Shown: positions 16,297 through 25,294 of the stretch, piece by piece
Numbering within the stretch: the stretch's first letter is position 1
Layout of the letters: each line of letters starts with the position of its first letter
The notes under the pieces: model-generated
What the model saw: only the letters and a program-made list of their open reading frames with translations
Told to the model about the DNA's origin: nothing
The model's database searches: none
From: Streptacidiphilus sp041262165
Lineage (GTDB): Bacteria; Actinomycetota; Actinomycetes; Streptomycetales; Streptomycetaceae
Assembly: GCF_041262165.1 (NCBI RefSeq)
Contig: NZ_JBGCBY010000012.1
Coordinates: 1 to 64,000, forward strand
Direction: 5' to 3'
DNA: 64,000 bases
Made by a program: the position numbers and the translations under genes

Positions 16297-17235
16297 ATGA
16301 GCCCACACAGCGATTCCGGCCACGGACACGGCCACGGCCACGGCCATGCAAACCACAGCACCGACATCGACTGGGAGGTCATGGCCACCCAGCTGGAGAA
16401 CAGCGGCGAACTGCAACTCCCGGTCCTCCGCCGGACGGTGGCCCGCCTGAGGGAGCTGCTCGGCCCGGACAAGGAGGTCCGGCGCATCCTCGACATCGGC
16501 AGCGGGCCGGGCGTGATGACCTGCGTGTTCGCCGAGGCCTTCGCGGACGCCGAGGCGGTCGCGGTGGACGGCACACCGGGGCTGCTGGACCGCACCCTGG
16601 CTCGCGCCGAGCGGCTCGGCCTCGGCGGCAGGGTGGCCGTCCGGCACGCGGAGCTGCCCGAGGGTCTGGACGGCGGTGACGAGCACGGGGAAGGCGGCGT
16701 CGGCACGGCGGATCTGGTCTGGAGCAGCAGGGCCGTGCACCACCTCGGCGATCAGCAGGGCGCGTTGAACGCGCTCGCCGCTGTGCTGAGGCCCGGCGGG
16801 CTGCTCGCCGTGGCGGAGGGCGGCCTGCCGATGCGCTTCCTCCCACGCGACATCGGCATCGGCAGGCCGGGCCTCCAGGCCCGGCTCGACGTGGTCCAGG
16901 AGCACTGGTTCGAGATCATGCGAGCCGAGCTGCCCGGCAGCACCACCCTGGTCGAGGACTGGCCCGCGATGCTCAGCCGCGCCGGACTCACCCGCGTGGG
17001 CAGCTTCACTTCCCTCCTCGACCTGCAGGCACCTCTGGGCGAGACGGCCCGCGCCTACCTGCACACCCATCTGACCCGGCTGCGGGAGTCGATGAGCGAG
17101 TCCCTGGACGTCGAGGACCGCAAGACACTCGACGTGCTGCTCGATCCCGGAGCACCGGAGGGCATCCTGCGGCGGCCCGACGCCTTCCTCCTCTCCGCCA
17201 CCACGGTCTTCACGGGCGTGCGTTCGGCTCAGTGA
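16297..17235 (+). CDS. Class I SAM-dependent methyltransferase
   Basis: The 312-aa protein begins with a His-rich stretch (GHGHGHGHGHANH, about residues 9-20) and then a Rossmann methyltransferase domain. The SAM motif is ILDIGSGPGVMTCVFAEAF, and later family blocks are WSSRAVHHLGD and LRPGGLLAVAEGG. The substrate cannot be read. It is divergent from the XRE-cupin regulator and shares a candidate operator with it, so the pair probably forms one small regulated unit. The His tract could bind metal, but that is speculative. Confidence 0.85.
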   Translation: MSPHSDSGHGHGHGHGHANHSTDIDWEVMATQLENSGELQLPVLRRTVARLRELLGPDKEVRRILDIGSGPGVMTCVFAEAFADAEAVAVDGTPGLLDRTLARAERLGLGGRVAVRHAELPEGLDGGDEHGEGGVGTADLVWSSRAVHHLGDQQGALNALAAVLRPGGLLAVAEGGLPMRFLPRDIGIGRPGLQARLDVVQEHWFEIMRAELPGSTTLVEDWPAMLSRAGLTRVGSFTSLLDLQAPLGETARAYLHTHLTRLRESMSESLDVEDRKTLDVLLDPGAPEGILRRPDAFLLSATTVFTGVRSAQ

Positions 17236-17336
17236 CCGTGCCGAACAGGGGCGCCGGAGGGCTACGTCGACGGAGTCGGCCGTGGACTCGCTGAGCGGCG
17301 CCGCCCGGTTCTCACTGGCGCCGCGGACTCCTGCGT

Positions 17337-17356
17337 AGCAGATGTGAAGATCTGCT
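17337..17356. promoter_or_regulatory. Inverted repeat upstream of the MFS gene
   Basis: AGCAGAT (17337-17343) and ATCTGCT (17350-17356) form a 7-bp dyad about 45 bp before the MFS start. It could be an operator, perhaps for a regulator elsewhere; no local candidate is obvious apart from the AraC protein downstream. Confidence 0.4.
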
Positions 17357-17400
17357 GAGAACCCTGGTCCAGCCAGAAGCGCAGGTGTAGGTATAGATCT

Positions 17401-18705
17401 GTGTTTGAACAGACCATGCCAAAGTCGTCGACCCCCGCACCCGCGCCCCCGACCCTCTGGCGCCACAGGGCGTTCCTGCTCCTCTGGACCGGGGGCGCCG
17501 TCAGCGATCTTGGCTCCGCTGTCTCCACACTGGTCCTGCCGCTCCTCGCGGTGCAGACCCTGAACGCTACAACCTTCCAGGTCGCGATGATCGGGCTGAT
17601 GCGCCGACTGCCGTTCCTGGTACTGGCGCTCCCGGCCGGCGTGCTGGTGGACCGGATCCGCCGTCGTGGCCTGATGGTCTGGTGCGACCTGGGGCGGATG
17701 CTCGCGCTGGGATCGATACCGGTGGTCTCCCTGTTCGGACACGTCGTCCTCTGGCAGCTCTACGCCGCCGTGCTGACCGCCGCCATCCTCAGCGTCTTCT
17801 TCGACGTCGCCGACCAGAGCTACCTGCCGAGCTTGCTGACGCGGGAACAACTCGTTGACGGAAACGGCAAGCTGAGGGCAACCGAGACCTTCGCGGACTC
17901 GGTCGGCCCCACCGTCGGCGCCGCCCTGAGCGGGGTGATCGGCGCAGCCCGTACGGTTGCCGCTGACTCGGTCTCCTACGCGGTGAGCGCGCTCACCCTG
18001 GCCCTCATCCGCGTCCACGAACCCCGGCGCGAGCCCGGACAGGACGCGCCGCGGGTCGGCTTCCGGGAGGCGATGCGGGAGGGGCTGCGCTTTGTTCTGG
18101 GTGACGCCGTTCTCCGCAAGATCGCCGCGTGCACGGCCACGGCCAACCTGGCGATCTCCATGGTCGTTTCGATCGAGGTGCTGTTCCTGGTGCGGACGCT
18201 CCACGCGACGCCCACCGTGGCCGGCATCGTCCTGGGCCTGGGCACGCTCGGCGGATTCGCGGGCAGCCTGGTCGCCCGCCGCCTGGCGCAGAGGATCGGG
18301 ACAGCGCGGATCATGTGGGTCGCGCTGCTGCTGCCCGCTCCGCTCACCTTCCTCATGCCGCTCTCCGGATCGGGGTGGGGCGCGCTGGCCTACGCCGCGG
18401 GCTGGGCGGCCTTCAACGCGGGCGGCGCCGTCTACAACACCGCACAGGTCTCCTACCGGCAGTCGGTGTGCCCGCCTGAGCTGTTGGGACGGATGAACGC
18501 CTCGATCCGCTGGCTCATCTGGAGCACGACTCCGGTGGGCGCGCTGCTGGGCGGTGTCCTCGGCACCGGCCTCGGGCTGCGTACCACCCTGTGGATCGGA
18601 GCCGCGGTCATGGCCCTCACCGGCTTCTGGCTCCTGTTCTCGCCATTGCGCGGGATGCGCGACATCCCGCTGCCCGCGCAGGCGGAGGCCGGGACGGCGG
18701 CGTAG
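17401..18705 (+). CDS. MFS transporter (DHA3-type)
   Basis: The 434-aa protein has about twelve transmembrane helices and matches the macrolide/siderophore-exporter-like (MefA/EntS) branch of the MFS. It shows the loop LPAGVLVDRIRRRGLMVWCD between early helices and SYRQSVCPPELLGRMNA late in the second half. The GTG at 17401 has a modest AGGT ribosome site; an ATG lies 15 bp later. The AraC-type regulator begins 22 bp after its stop, suggesting co-transcription. Substrate unknown. Confidence 0.85.
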   Translation: MFEQTMPKSSTPAPAPPTLWRHRAFLLLWTGGAVSDLGSAVSTLVLPLLAVQTLNATTFQVAMIGLMRRLPFLVLALPAGVLVDRIRRRGLMVWCDLGRMLALGSIPVVSLFGHVVLWQLYAAVLTAAILSVFFDVADQSYLPSLLTREQLVDGNGKLRATETFADSVGPTVGAALSGVIGAARTVAADSVSYAVSALTLALIRVHEPRREPGQDAPRVGFREAMREGLRFVLGDAVLRKIAACTATANLAISMVVSIEVLFLVRTLHATPTVAGIVLGLGTLGGFAGSLVARRLAQRIGTARIMWVALLLPAPLTFLMPLSGSGWGALAYAAGWAAFNAGGAVYNTAQVSYRQSVCPPELLGRMNASIRWLIWSTTPVGALLGGVLGTGLGLRTTLWIGAAVMALTGFWLLFSPLRGMRDIPLPAQAEAGTAA

Positions 18706-18727
18706 GGCCCGGCGATACTGTGGGGGC

Positions 18728-19564
18728 ATGTACCAGGAGCGGGCGGCGCTGGTGGTGCCGGGAGCGGTGCTGTGGGCTCGGGAACGGACGCGAGCCGCCG
18801 AGGTGGTCCGGGTGCTCCCGGACGGCTGCATGGACCTGATCTGGACCGAGGGCGGGCTGCTGGTGGCCGGCCCCGACACAGCGGCGCAGCTGGTGCGGGG
18901 CCGGGCGGGCGACCGTCACGTCGGGCTCCGGTTCGCACCCGGGACGGCGACGGACGTACTCGGCGTTCCGGCGCACGAGCTCCGGGACCGCAGGGTGCCG
19001 CTGGGAGAGCTGTGGCCGGAACGGACTGCGCGGCTGCTCGCGGAGCGGGTCGGCGAGGCCGTGGAGAGCGGCGGCCGTGGCCGGGGCGCGGCGCTTGAAG
19101 CGGTCGCCGTCGCACGGCTGCGCGAGGCCCCGCCGCCACCGGACCGCGTGCGGGAGGCGGTAGTGGGCGGTCTGCGGCGCGGTTGCCGGATCGCGGACCT
19201 GGCAGGGGAGGTGGGGCTGAGCGAGCGTCAGTTGCGGCGGCGCTGCCTGGACGCCTTCGGGTACGGGCCGAAGACCCTGGCGCGGGTGCTGCGCCTGGAG
19301 CGGGCGTTGGCGGCGGCGCGGGGCGGCCTGCCGTTCGCGCTGGTCGCGGCGCTGGCGGGGTATGCCGACCAGGCGCACCTCGCTCGGGAGGTGCGGGCTC
19401 TGGCCGGCGTACCGCTGGGGGAGCTGCTGCTGGAGTCGCCGGGGGCGTCGGGTGCGGTGCCGGGCGGGCAGCCGGGTGCGGTGCCGGGCGCGCAGCCGGC
19501 TCAGGCGGGCAGCGGCGCGAAGAGGTCGACGGCGTTGCCGTCGGGGTCGTGGACGATGGCGTAG
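18728..19564 (+). CDS. AraC-family transcriptional regulator
   Basis: The 278-aa protein has an N-terminal DUF6597-like domain (about 10-120, with LPDGCMDLIW) and a C-terminal double helix-turn-helix (about 140-235, with GLSERQLRRRCLDAFGYGPK). The last 45 residues are low-complexity Gly/Pro/Ala encoded by short tandem repeats, and this tail overlaps the convergent VOC gene by 64 bp. The annotated stop may therefore be a late extension. It may control the MFS gene just upstream. Confidence 0.82.
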   Translation: MYQERAALVVPGAVLWARERTRAAEVVRVLPDGCMDLIWTEGGLLVAGPDTAAQLVRGRAGDRHVGLRFAPGTATDVLGVPAHELRDRRVPLGELWPERTARLLAERVGEAVESGGRGRGAALEAVAVARLREAPPPPDRVREAVVGGLRRGCRIADLAGEVGLSERQLRRRCLDAFGYGPKTLARVLRLERALAAARGGLPFALVAALAGYADQAHLAREVRALAGVPLGELLLESPGASGAVPGGQPGAVPGAQPAQAGSGAKRSTALPSGSWTMA

Positions 19565-19896
19565 CGCATGCCCCAGAAGGCGTCCCAGGGCTCCTTGTGG
19601 CCCGGGTAGCCCGCCTGGACCAGGTCGGCGTACACCTTGTCGACCTCGGCGGGGTCGCCGCAGTCGAACGCGAGCGCGGTGCGGTGGCCGCCCTGCGGCG
19701 GCGTCCAGCCGGGATCGAAGGAGCGGATCACGTCGACGGTGTCCCAGGCGAGGCGGAAGCCGCCGGGGAGGGTGGTATCGACGTGGGGTTCGCCGTCGGC
19801 CTCGGCGGGGAGGTCGATCCCGAGGCGACGGTAGAAGGCGAGCGAGGCGGCCATGTCGGCGACGACCAGGCCGAGCAGATCGAGTCGAGGAGTCAT
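19501..19896 (-). CDS. VOC-family (glyoxalase-like) protein
   Basis: The 131-aa protein has the two-module glyoxalase/bleomycin-resistance fold, starting LDLLGLVVADMAASLAFYRRLG and ending YAIVHDPDGNAVDLFAPLPA. Such proteins may be lyases, dioxygenases or drug-binding proteins; no specific function can be assigned. Its 3' end overlaps the tail of the AraC gene. Confidence 0.87.
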   Translation of the reverse strand: MTPRLDLLGLVVADMAASLAFYRRLGIDLPAEADGEPHVDTTLPGGFRLAWDTVDVIRSFDPGWTPPQGGHRTALAFDCGDPAEVDKVYADLVQAGYPGHKEPWDAFWGMRYAIVHDPDGNAVDLFAPLPA

Positions 19897-20008
19897 GCCG
19901 CCACGCTAGGCGCTGGTCGAGCCGCCGGTCTTGAACGAATCGGACGCTTACCGGACCGGGACGCTTGCGGGCCCGTGACGCCTGCGGGCCCGGGACGCCT
20001 ACGGCTCC

Positions 20009-20063
20009 GGGATGTCGTCGGGGCCCGGCGGACCGGGCCGGATCCGGGCCCCGACGACATCCC
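20009..20063. terminator. Terminator downstream of the OYE gene
   Basis: Two perfectly complementary 20-nt arms (20009-20028, 20044-20063) enclose a 15-nt loop. The stem abuts the stop codon of the flavin oxidoreductase gene (minus strand) and should end its transcript before the VOC gene. Confidence 0.85.
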
Positions 20064-20064
20064 G

Positions 20065-21159
20065 TCAGGCGCGGGCGTACTGCTTGGTTCGGGCCCATTC
20101 CACGTCGAGGGCGGTCGCGGCGTGCCGGGGCCAGTACGGGTCGCGGAGGAGCTGGCGGCCGAGGAGGACGGCGTCGGCCTGGCCGGCGGCGAGGATCTCG
20201 TCGGCCTGGTGCGGCTCGGTGATGAGGCCGACGGCGCCGACCGGGAGGCCGGTCTGGTCGCGGACGGCGGTCGCGAAGGGGACCTGGTAGCCAGGGGCGA
20301 CCGGGATGGCGGCGTCGGGGATGTTGCCGCCGCTGGAGACGTCGAGCAGGTCGACGCCGTGGGCCTGGAGTTCCTTGGCCAGGCGGACCGTGTCCTCGCC
20401 GGTCCAGCCGACCCGCTCGTCCGCCGTGTCCCCGGCCAGCCAGTCGGTGGCCGAGGTGCGGAAGAAGACGGGCAGGTCGTCCGGCCAGACGGAGCGGATC
20501 GCGTCGACGACCTCGAGGGCGAAGCGCATCCGGTTCTCCAGCGAGCCACCGTAGGCGTCGGTGCGGGTGTTGGACTGCGGGGAGAGGAACTCGTGGATGA
20601 GATAGCCGTGCGCACCGTGGACCTCGACGACCTTGAAGCCGGCGGAGAGGGCGCGGCGGGCCGCGTCGGCGAACTGCTGGACGACGGTGGCTATCTGGTC
20701 GGTGGTCAGCTCGGCGGGGATCGGGTTGCCGGCGAAGGGGACGGCGCTGGGTGCGAGGGTCTGCCAGCCGCCCCGCTCCTGCGGGACGGCGGAGCCGCCG
20801 TCCGTCCAGGGGGAGTTGGTGGACGCCTTGCGTCCGGCGTGGGCCAGCTGGATGCCGGGGACGGTGCCGACGGACTCCAGGAAGGCGGTGATCCGGCGGA
20901 ACGTCTGCTGCTGGCGGTCGTTCCACAGGCCCAGATCGAGGGCGCTGATCCGGCCCTCGGGACTTACCGCGGTGGCCTCGACCAGGATCAGACCGGCGCC
21001 GCCGACCGCGCGGGAGGCGAGGTGCTGGAAGTGCCAGTCCTGCGGAGCGCCGGTGTCGGGCCCCGCCGAGTCCGCAGAGTACTGGCACATCGGCGCCATC
21101 CAGACGCGGTTGGGGATGGTCAGCCCGCGCAGGGTCAGTGCCTCGAACAGCTTGCTCAT
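20065..21159 (-). CDS. Old Yellow Enzyme-family NADH:flavin oxidoreductase
   Basis: The 364-aa FMN-dependent TIM barrel resembles YqjM-type OYEs, which reduce activated alkenes and help detoxify electrophiles. It shows the N-terminal TIPNRVWMAPMCQYSA segment with the Cys typical of the YqjM branch, the VHGAHGYLIHEFLSP block near the FMN site, and RTDAYGGSLENRMRF. The ATG at 21159 has GAGGA 8 nt upstream. It is monocistronic by its terminator. The natural substrate is unknown. Confidence 0.92.
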   Translation of the reverse strand: MSKLFEALTLRGLTIPNRVWMAPMCQYSADSAGPDTGAPQDWHFQHLASRAVGGAGLILVEATAVSPEGRISALDLGLWNDRQQQTFRRITAFLESVGTVPGIQLAHAGRKASTNSPWTDGGSAVPQERGGWQTLAPSAVPFAGNPIPAELTTDQIATVVQQFADAARRALSAGFKVVEVHGAHGYLIHEFLSPQSNTRTDAYGGSLENRMRFALEVVDAIRSVWPDDLPVFFRTSATDWLAGDTADERVGWTGEDTVRLAKELQAHGVDLLDVSSGGNIPDAAIPVAPGYQVPFATAVRDQTGLPVGAVGLITEPHQADEILAAGQADAVLLGRQLLRDPYWPRHAATALDVEWARTKQYARA

Positions 21160-21410
21160 CGGGAGTCCTCGTCGGAAGTCGGGCCTACTGTGCCGCGCAC
21201 CACGGTAGGCAGCGTGAGAAATAATTGCAAGTGCATGCGTCTGCGGGGGCTGGAGCCGGTGTGACGTCCGGTCACCCGTTCGCGCGGAGGGGGGCGCGGG
21301 GCCGGGCGGGGGCGCGGATGCTGGGGTGGTGGTCACCAGCGGGGTGGTCATCAGCGGGGTGCTCGCGGGCAGTGGCAGCGGACGGGCAGTGGCAGCGGAG
21401 GAGCGGGGCG

Positions 21411-22379
21411 ATGGCCGAGAGCGAGGGCAGGCGCGAGAGCCGGCGCAGGGGGCGGCGCGAGGACAAGGAGCGGGCGCAGGCCGAGAAGCGCGCGCAGGAG
21501 CCGGCGGCGGAGCCGGGCGGTCCTGAGCAGGTCTCGGCACAGTCGGCCGAGCAGGCTCGGGCAGCGGGTGGCGCCGCGGCGGTCGAGGTGGATGTCTTCA
21601 CCGGCCCCGAGGCGGCGTTCTTCGCGACCTCCGCCCTGGTCTACGGCCCCACCGAGGCCCTCCTGGTCGACACCCAGCTGACCCGCAGCGCCGGGCGCGA
21701 GCTGGCCGAGTGGGTCGCGGGCAAGGCGCGGAGGCTGACCGCGGTACTGATCACCCACCCGCACCCCGACCACTACTTCGGTACCGAGGAGATCCTGCGC
21801 CTGTTCCCCGGCACACCCGTGTACGCCGTCCCCGAGGTGATCGACGGGATCGTCGAGACGGGCCTGGCCAAGGTCGCCCAGTGGCAGCCCGTCTTCGGCG
21901 ACGACGTGACCTCGTTCCCGATCGTGCCGGGCCCGCTGCCCGGCCGGCGGTTGCGGGTGGACGGCGCCGAGTTGGACGTGCTGGCGCTCGGCCAGGGCGA
22001 CTGCGCCGCCAGCAGCGTCGTGAACGTCACCGGCGCGGACACGGTGATCGCCGGTGACCTGGTCTACAACGGCACCCACCTGTGGACCGCCGAGACCACA
22101 CCCGGGCAGCGCGCCGACTGGCTGGCGAACCTGGAGGTGCTGCGCGGCCTCGGAGCGACCCGGGTGATCGCCGGGCACCGGGCGCCGGGGCACGACGACG
22201 AGGCGCAGCGGGTGCTCGACTTCACGGCCGGCTACCTGCGGGAGTTCGACGCCCGGCTTGCGGAGCATCCGCACGACGCGGCGGCGCTGGTGCAGGCCGT
22301 GAACGAGACATACGCCGAGTTGACGCTGCCCATGATGCTCGAGCTGGGAGCGGCCGAGAACTGCCGAGTGCGCGGATGA
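21411..22379 (+). CDS. Metallo-beta-lactamase-fold hydrolase
   Basis: The 322-aa protein has the HxHxDH metal motif THPHPDH (115-121), a later GDLVYNGTHLW with the bridging Asp, and GHRAPGHDDE. These mark an MBL-fold hydrolase of the quorum-quenching/glyoxalase II superfamily. The first 55 residues are a charged Arg/Glu/Ala-rich extension absent from most relatives. The ATG at 21411 follows a GGAGGAG site. It lies 79 bp before a merR gene on the same strand. Confidence 0.87.
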   Translation: MAESEGRRESRRRGRREDKERAQAEKRAQEPAAEPGGPEQVSAQSAEQARAAGGAAAVEVDVFTGPEAAFFATSALVYGPTEALLVDTQLTRSAGRELAEWVAGKARRLTAVLITHPHPDHYFGTEEILRLFPGTPVYAVPEVIDGIVETGLAKVAQWQPVFGDDVTSFPIVPGPLPGRRLRVDGAELDVLALGQGDCAASSVVNVTGADTVIAGDLVYNGTHLWTAETTPGQRADWLANLEVLRGLGATRVIAGHRAPGHDDEAQRVLDFTAGYLREFDARLAEHPHDAAALVQAVNETYAELTLPMMLELGAAENCRVRG

Positions 22380-22399
22380 GACCGGTCGGTCCGAGCTGG

Positions 22400-22419
22400 C
22401 GTTGACGTCAGGGTCAACG
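22400..22419. promoter_or_regulatory. Candidate MerR operator/promoter
   Basis: CGTTGAC and GTCAACG form a 7-bp dyad with a 6-bp spacer, 40-59 bp before the merR start. The left arm includes TTGACG, a good -35 box, the usual place for a MerR operator, though a clear -10 at MerR spacing was not identified. Confidence 0.55.
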
Positions 22420-22458
22420 TCTACCGTCGTGGTGTGGGACCGGCGGAAGGGGTTCGGG

Positions 22459-22869
22459 ATGCGGATCGGTGAGTTGGCGCAGCGCGCGGGGACGACCACG
22501 CGCACGTTGCGGTACTACGAGTCCCGTGGCCTGCTGCCGGCCCGGCGTGCGGGGAACGGCTACCGCTCGTACGGCGAGGAGGATCTGCGGCTGCTGCGGC
22601 AGATCAGGCTGCTCCAGGATTTCGGCTTCGAACTGGAGGAGACCCGGCCGTTCGTCGACTGCCTGCGGGCCGGACATCCCTCGGGGGACTCGTGCCCGGC
22701 CTCGCTGGCGGTGTACCGGCGCAAGCTCGCCGAGATCGACGAGTGCCTGGAGCGGCTGCAGGCCGTGCGCGAGCAGGTGAGCGGACAGTTGCTGCGGGCT
22801 CAGGTCGAGGCGACGGCCGGGAATCCCGGTGAGCCGCTGTGCGAACTGAAGCCGGAATCCGCGGACTGA
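22459..22869 (+). CDS. MerR-family transcriptional regulator
   Basis: The 136-aa protein begins MRIGELAQRAGTTTRTLRYYESRGLL, the typical MerR winged helix, followed by the dimerisation helix. A cysteine at DCLRAGHPSGDSC and CEL near the end could bind metal or sense redox state, but the pattern is not that of a known metal class. GGAAGGGG precedes the ATG. It lies 50 bp before the thioredoxin gene, so the two are likely co-transcribed and redox control is plausible. Confidence 0.88.
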   Translation: MRIGELAQRAGTTTRTLRYYESRGLLPARRAGNGYRSYGEEDLRLLRQIRLLQDFGFELEETRPFVDCLRAGHPSGDSCPASLAVYRRKLAEIDECLERLQAVREQVSGQLLRAQVEATAGNPGEPLCELKPESAD

Positions 22870-22919
22870 CGTTCCTGAACGACGACGACAATGACGACAG
22901 AGGGTAAGGGGAGCGGGAG

Positions 22920-23252
22920 ATGGTGCAGGTCGAGGGTGTTCTGACGGTGACGGACGAGACGTTCGCGTCCGAAGTTCTGGGTTCCGACATTCCGGTTCTG
23001 GTCGATTTCACGGCGGATTGGTGCGCGCCGTGCCGGATGATCGCGCCGGTGCTGGCGGAGGTGGCCGGGGAGCAGCAGGGTCGGTTGAAGGTGGCGACGT
23101 TGGACGTGGACACCAACCCGGCGACCCAGGCCGCGTACGGAGTGCTCTCCATGCCCACGTTGATGGTCTTTCAGGCGGGTGAGCCGGTGAAGTCGCTGGT
23201 GGGGGCCCGTCCCAAGCGTCGGCTGCTGCAGGAGCTCGCCGACCTGGTCTGA
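22920..23252 (+). CDS. Thioredoxin
   Basis: The 110-aa protein has the thioredoxin fold with active site WCAPC (C35, C38) and the cis-Pro loop MPTLMVF. Active site WCAPC instead of the classical WCGPC is a common actinobacterial variant. It follows merR closely, suggesting a MerR-controlled thiol-redox unit. No thioredoxin reductase is nearby, so this is likely an accessory thioredoxin. Confidence 0.93.
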   Translation: MVQVEGVLTVTDETFASEVLGSDIPVLVDFTADWCAPCRMIAPVLAEVAGEQQGRLKVATLDVDTNPATQAAYGVLSMPTLMVFQAGEPVKSLVGARPKRRLLQELADLV

Positions 23253-23404
23253 GGGCGGCGAGGGAGGGCGCGGGCGCGCGACGGGTGCCGGAGCGAGGCC
23301 TGAGCCGCGGCATGGCAACGCCGAGGGGCGTGCGGGGCGTGAGTGCGCGGCGGACGGTAGCGCGTTTGTGTCTCGCGCGCCCCATTCTTCTCACTATTTA
23401 TGGG

Positions 23405-23421
23405 ATGAGCTGTTTGCTCAT
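23405..23421. promoter_or_regulatory. Small inverted repeat upstream of the flavohemoglobin gene
   Basis: ATGAGC-TGTTT-GCTCAT lies in the relatively AT-rich part of the 262-bp gap before the flavohemoglobin start. It could be a regulator site, but no family assignment is possible. Confidence 0.35.
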
Positions 23422-23514
23422 GCCACGCTGCGGTTGGCAGGAGGTCTGCCCGCCGCCGCCGCACGAATCGTCGCTGTCGGACTGCGCTGATACGACGGGA
23501 GAAGAAACCGAAAG

Positions 23515-25221
23515 GTGTCGATCGGAAGCGCTCTCAATCGAAACGGCCTGTCGCGTATCAGGCAGTCGAAACAATCCCTGCCGCCGTCCGGACAGCCCGG
23601 AAAGCGCCGCGCCGGAAAAGGCGCGCCGCCGGACGAGCCCCCGGAGGCGGTCGAAGCCCCGGTGCCTGAGGTGGTCGCCGCACCCGAGCAGCCCCCGCCG
23701 GCGGAACCGGAGCCCGCGCCCCAGTCGGAGGCGGTAACACGTGTGGAGGCCGCGCCCCTCCGCCCCGCCTTCGCCCCCATGATCACCGACGCGCCGGGCC
23801 TGAACTGGGCCGGCCCCGGCGACGCCTGGAGCAGGGCCTGGGCGGTCCAGCAGCCGCAGGCGTCCACGACGCCGATGCAGCCGGTCGCAGTGCCACCGAT
23901 GCCCACGACCCCGCCATCGGCCCGGCCGCCCACGGCCCCGCCGCCGGTCCTGCTGCCCAACACGGCGGTGGCGGTGCTGCCACTGTCCGCGCGCGCGGCC
24001 TCCGCCGCGTCGGCCTCGCCCGCCGTGCCGCCCGCCGCCGCGAGCTCCGGCGCGGGTGCAGGCCCGAGCGCAGCTCCGAGCTCCGCCGCGAGCGCAGGCC
24101 CGACCGCCGAGGACATCGCCCTGGTGCGCCGCAGCCTCAGCGTCCTGGAGCCGGTAGCCGACCGGGCGACCGCGCACTTCTACGCCGTCCTCTTCCTCCG
24201 CCACCCCGAACTGCGGGCGCTGTTCCCCGCCGCCATGGACCTGCAGCGCGACCGGCTGTTCCGGGCGCTGCTGGCGGCCGGGCAGGCTGCCGACAAGCCG
24301 GCGGTCCTGACCGAGTACCTGGACCGGCTGGCCCGTGGGCACCGCAAGTACGGGGTGCGCGACGAGCACTACGCCCCGGTGGGAGAAGCGTTGCTGGCAG
24401 CGCTGGAACGTTACTGCGGACGTTACTGGGACCAGCCCACCGAGCTCGCCTGGCGCCGCATCTACCGGGCGATCTCCCAGGTGATGATCGGCTCCGCGGT
24501 CCAGGACTCCCGCACCGCGCCGCCCTGGTGGCAGGCCGAGGTCCTCTCCGTCGACCACTGGGCCGCCGACATCGCCGTGGTCAACCTGCGCACCGACCAG
24601 CCGTACCCCTATCGGGCCGGGCAGTACACGACCCTGGAGGTACCGCTGTGGCCCCGGGTCTGGCGCCACTACTCGCTGGCCTGCGCGCCGCGTCCGGACG
24701 GACTGATCACGCTCCAGGTCAAGGCCGTACCCGCGGGCTGGGTCAGCAACGCTCTGGTGAACCGAACCCAGCCGGGGGACGTCCTCCGACTGGGGCCGCC
24801 CGCCGGGACGATGGTTGTGGACCACGACAGCGACGCGCCGCTGCTGTGCGTCGGCGGTGGCACCGGAATCGCGCCGATGGTGGCCCTCGTCGAGGAGATC
24901 GCCGCCCATGGGCGCCCCCGCACGGTCGAGGTCTTCTACGGGACGCGCCGGGCGGCGGACCTCTACGCCCGGGAGCAGCTACTCGAACTGACGCGCCGTC
25001 ATCCATGGCTGTCGGTTCGGACCGTGGTGTCCGAGGGAGCGCCGGTCGAGGTGGGCCTGTCCGGTTCGCTGCCCTCTGTGGTGGGCCGATTCGGACCCTG
25101 GGAGGAGTACGAGGCGTTCGTCAGCGGGCCGGCCGCGATGATCCGGCGCGCCTCGGCCACGCTGCTCGGTGCGGGCGTGCCGGGCGAGCGTATCCACCAC
25201 GACCTGCCGGACCAGCTCTAG
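23515..25221 (+). CDS. Flavohemoglobin-like protein with long disordered N-terminus
   Basis: This 568-aa protein has a Pro/Ala-rich region (1-195) before a globin domain (about 197-325, proximal His in RGHRKYG near H276). A FAD domain (335-430, RHYS flavin motif at 384-387) and a NAD(P)H domain (440-565, GGGTGIAPM) follow. Classical Hmp (about 400 aa) oxidises NO to nitrate; here the globin-reductase order is the same. The extra 195 residues have no visible fold and are unusual. The start is a GTG with a weak GAAAG site, so a downstream start is possible, although codon bias stays typical from the annotated start. Confidence 0.87.
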   Translation: MSIGSALNRNGLSRIRQSKQSLPPSGQPGKRRAGKGAPPDEPPEAVEAPVPEVVAAPEQPPPAEPEPAPQSEAVTRVEAAPLRPAFAPMITDAPGLNWAGPGDAWSRAWAVQQPQASTTPMQPVAVPPMPTTPPSARPPTAPPPVLLPNTAVAVLPLSARAASAASASPAVPPAAASSGAGAGPSAAPSSAASAGPTAEDIALVRRSLSVLEPVADRATAHFYAVLFLRHPELRALFPAAMDLQRDRLFRALLAAGQAADKPAVLTEYLDRLARGHRKYGVRDEHYAPVGEALLAALERYCGRYWDQPTELAWRRIYRAISQVMIGSAVQDSRTAPPWWQAEVLSVDHWAADIAVVNLRTDQPYPYRAGQYTTLEVPLWPRVWRHYSLACAPRPDGLITLQVKAVPAGWVSNALVNRTQPGDVLRLGPPAGTMVVDHDSDAPLLCVGGGTGIAPMVALVEEIAAHGRPRTVEVFYGTRRAADLYAREQLLELTRRHPWLSVRTVVSEGAPVEVGLSGSLPSVVGRFGPWEEYEAFVSGPAAMIRRASATLLGAGVPGERIHHDLPDQL

Positions 25222-25294
25222 CGGGACCGCGGGACGGCAGCACAGCGGGACGGCGGGAGGCTGGACTCGGGAGGTGGGGGTCAGGCGGTGGGGG

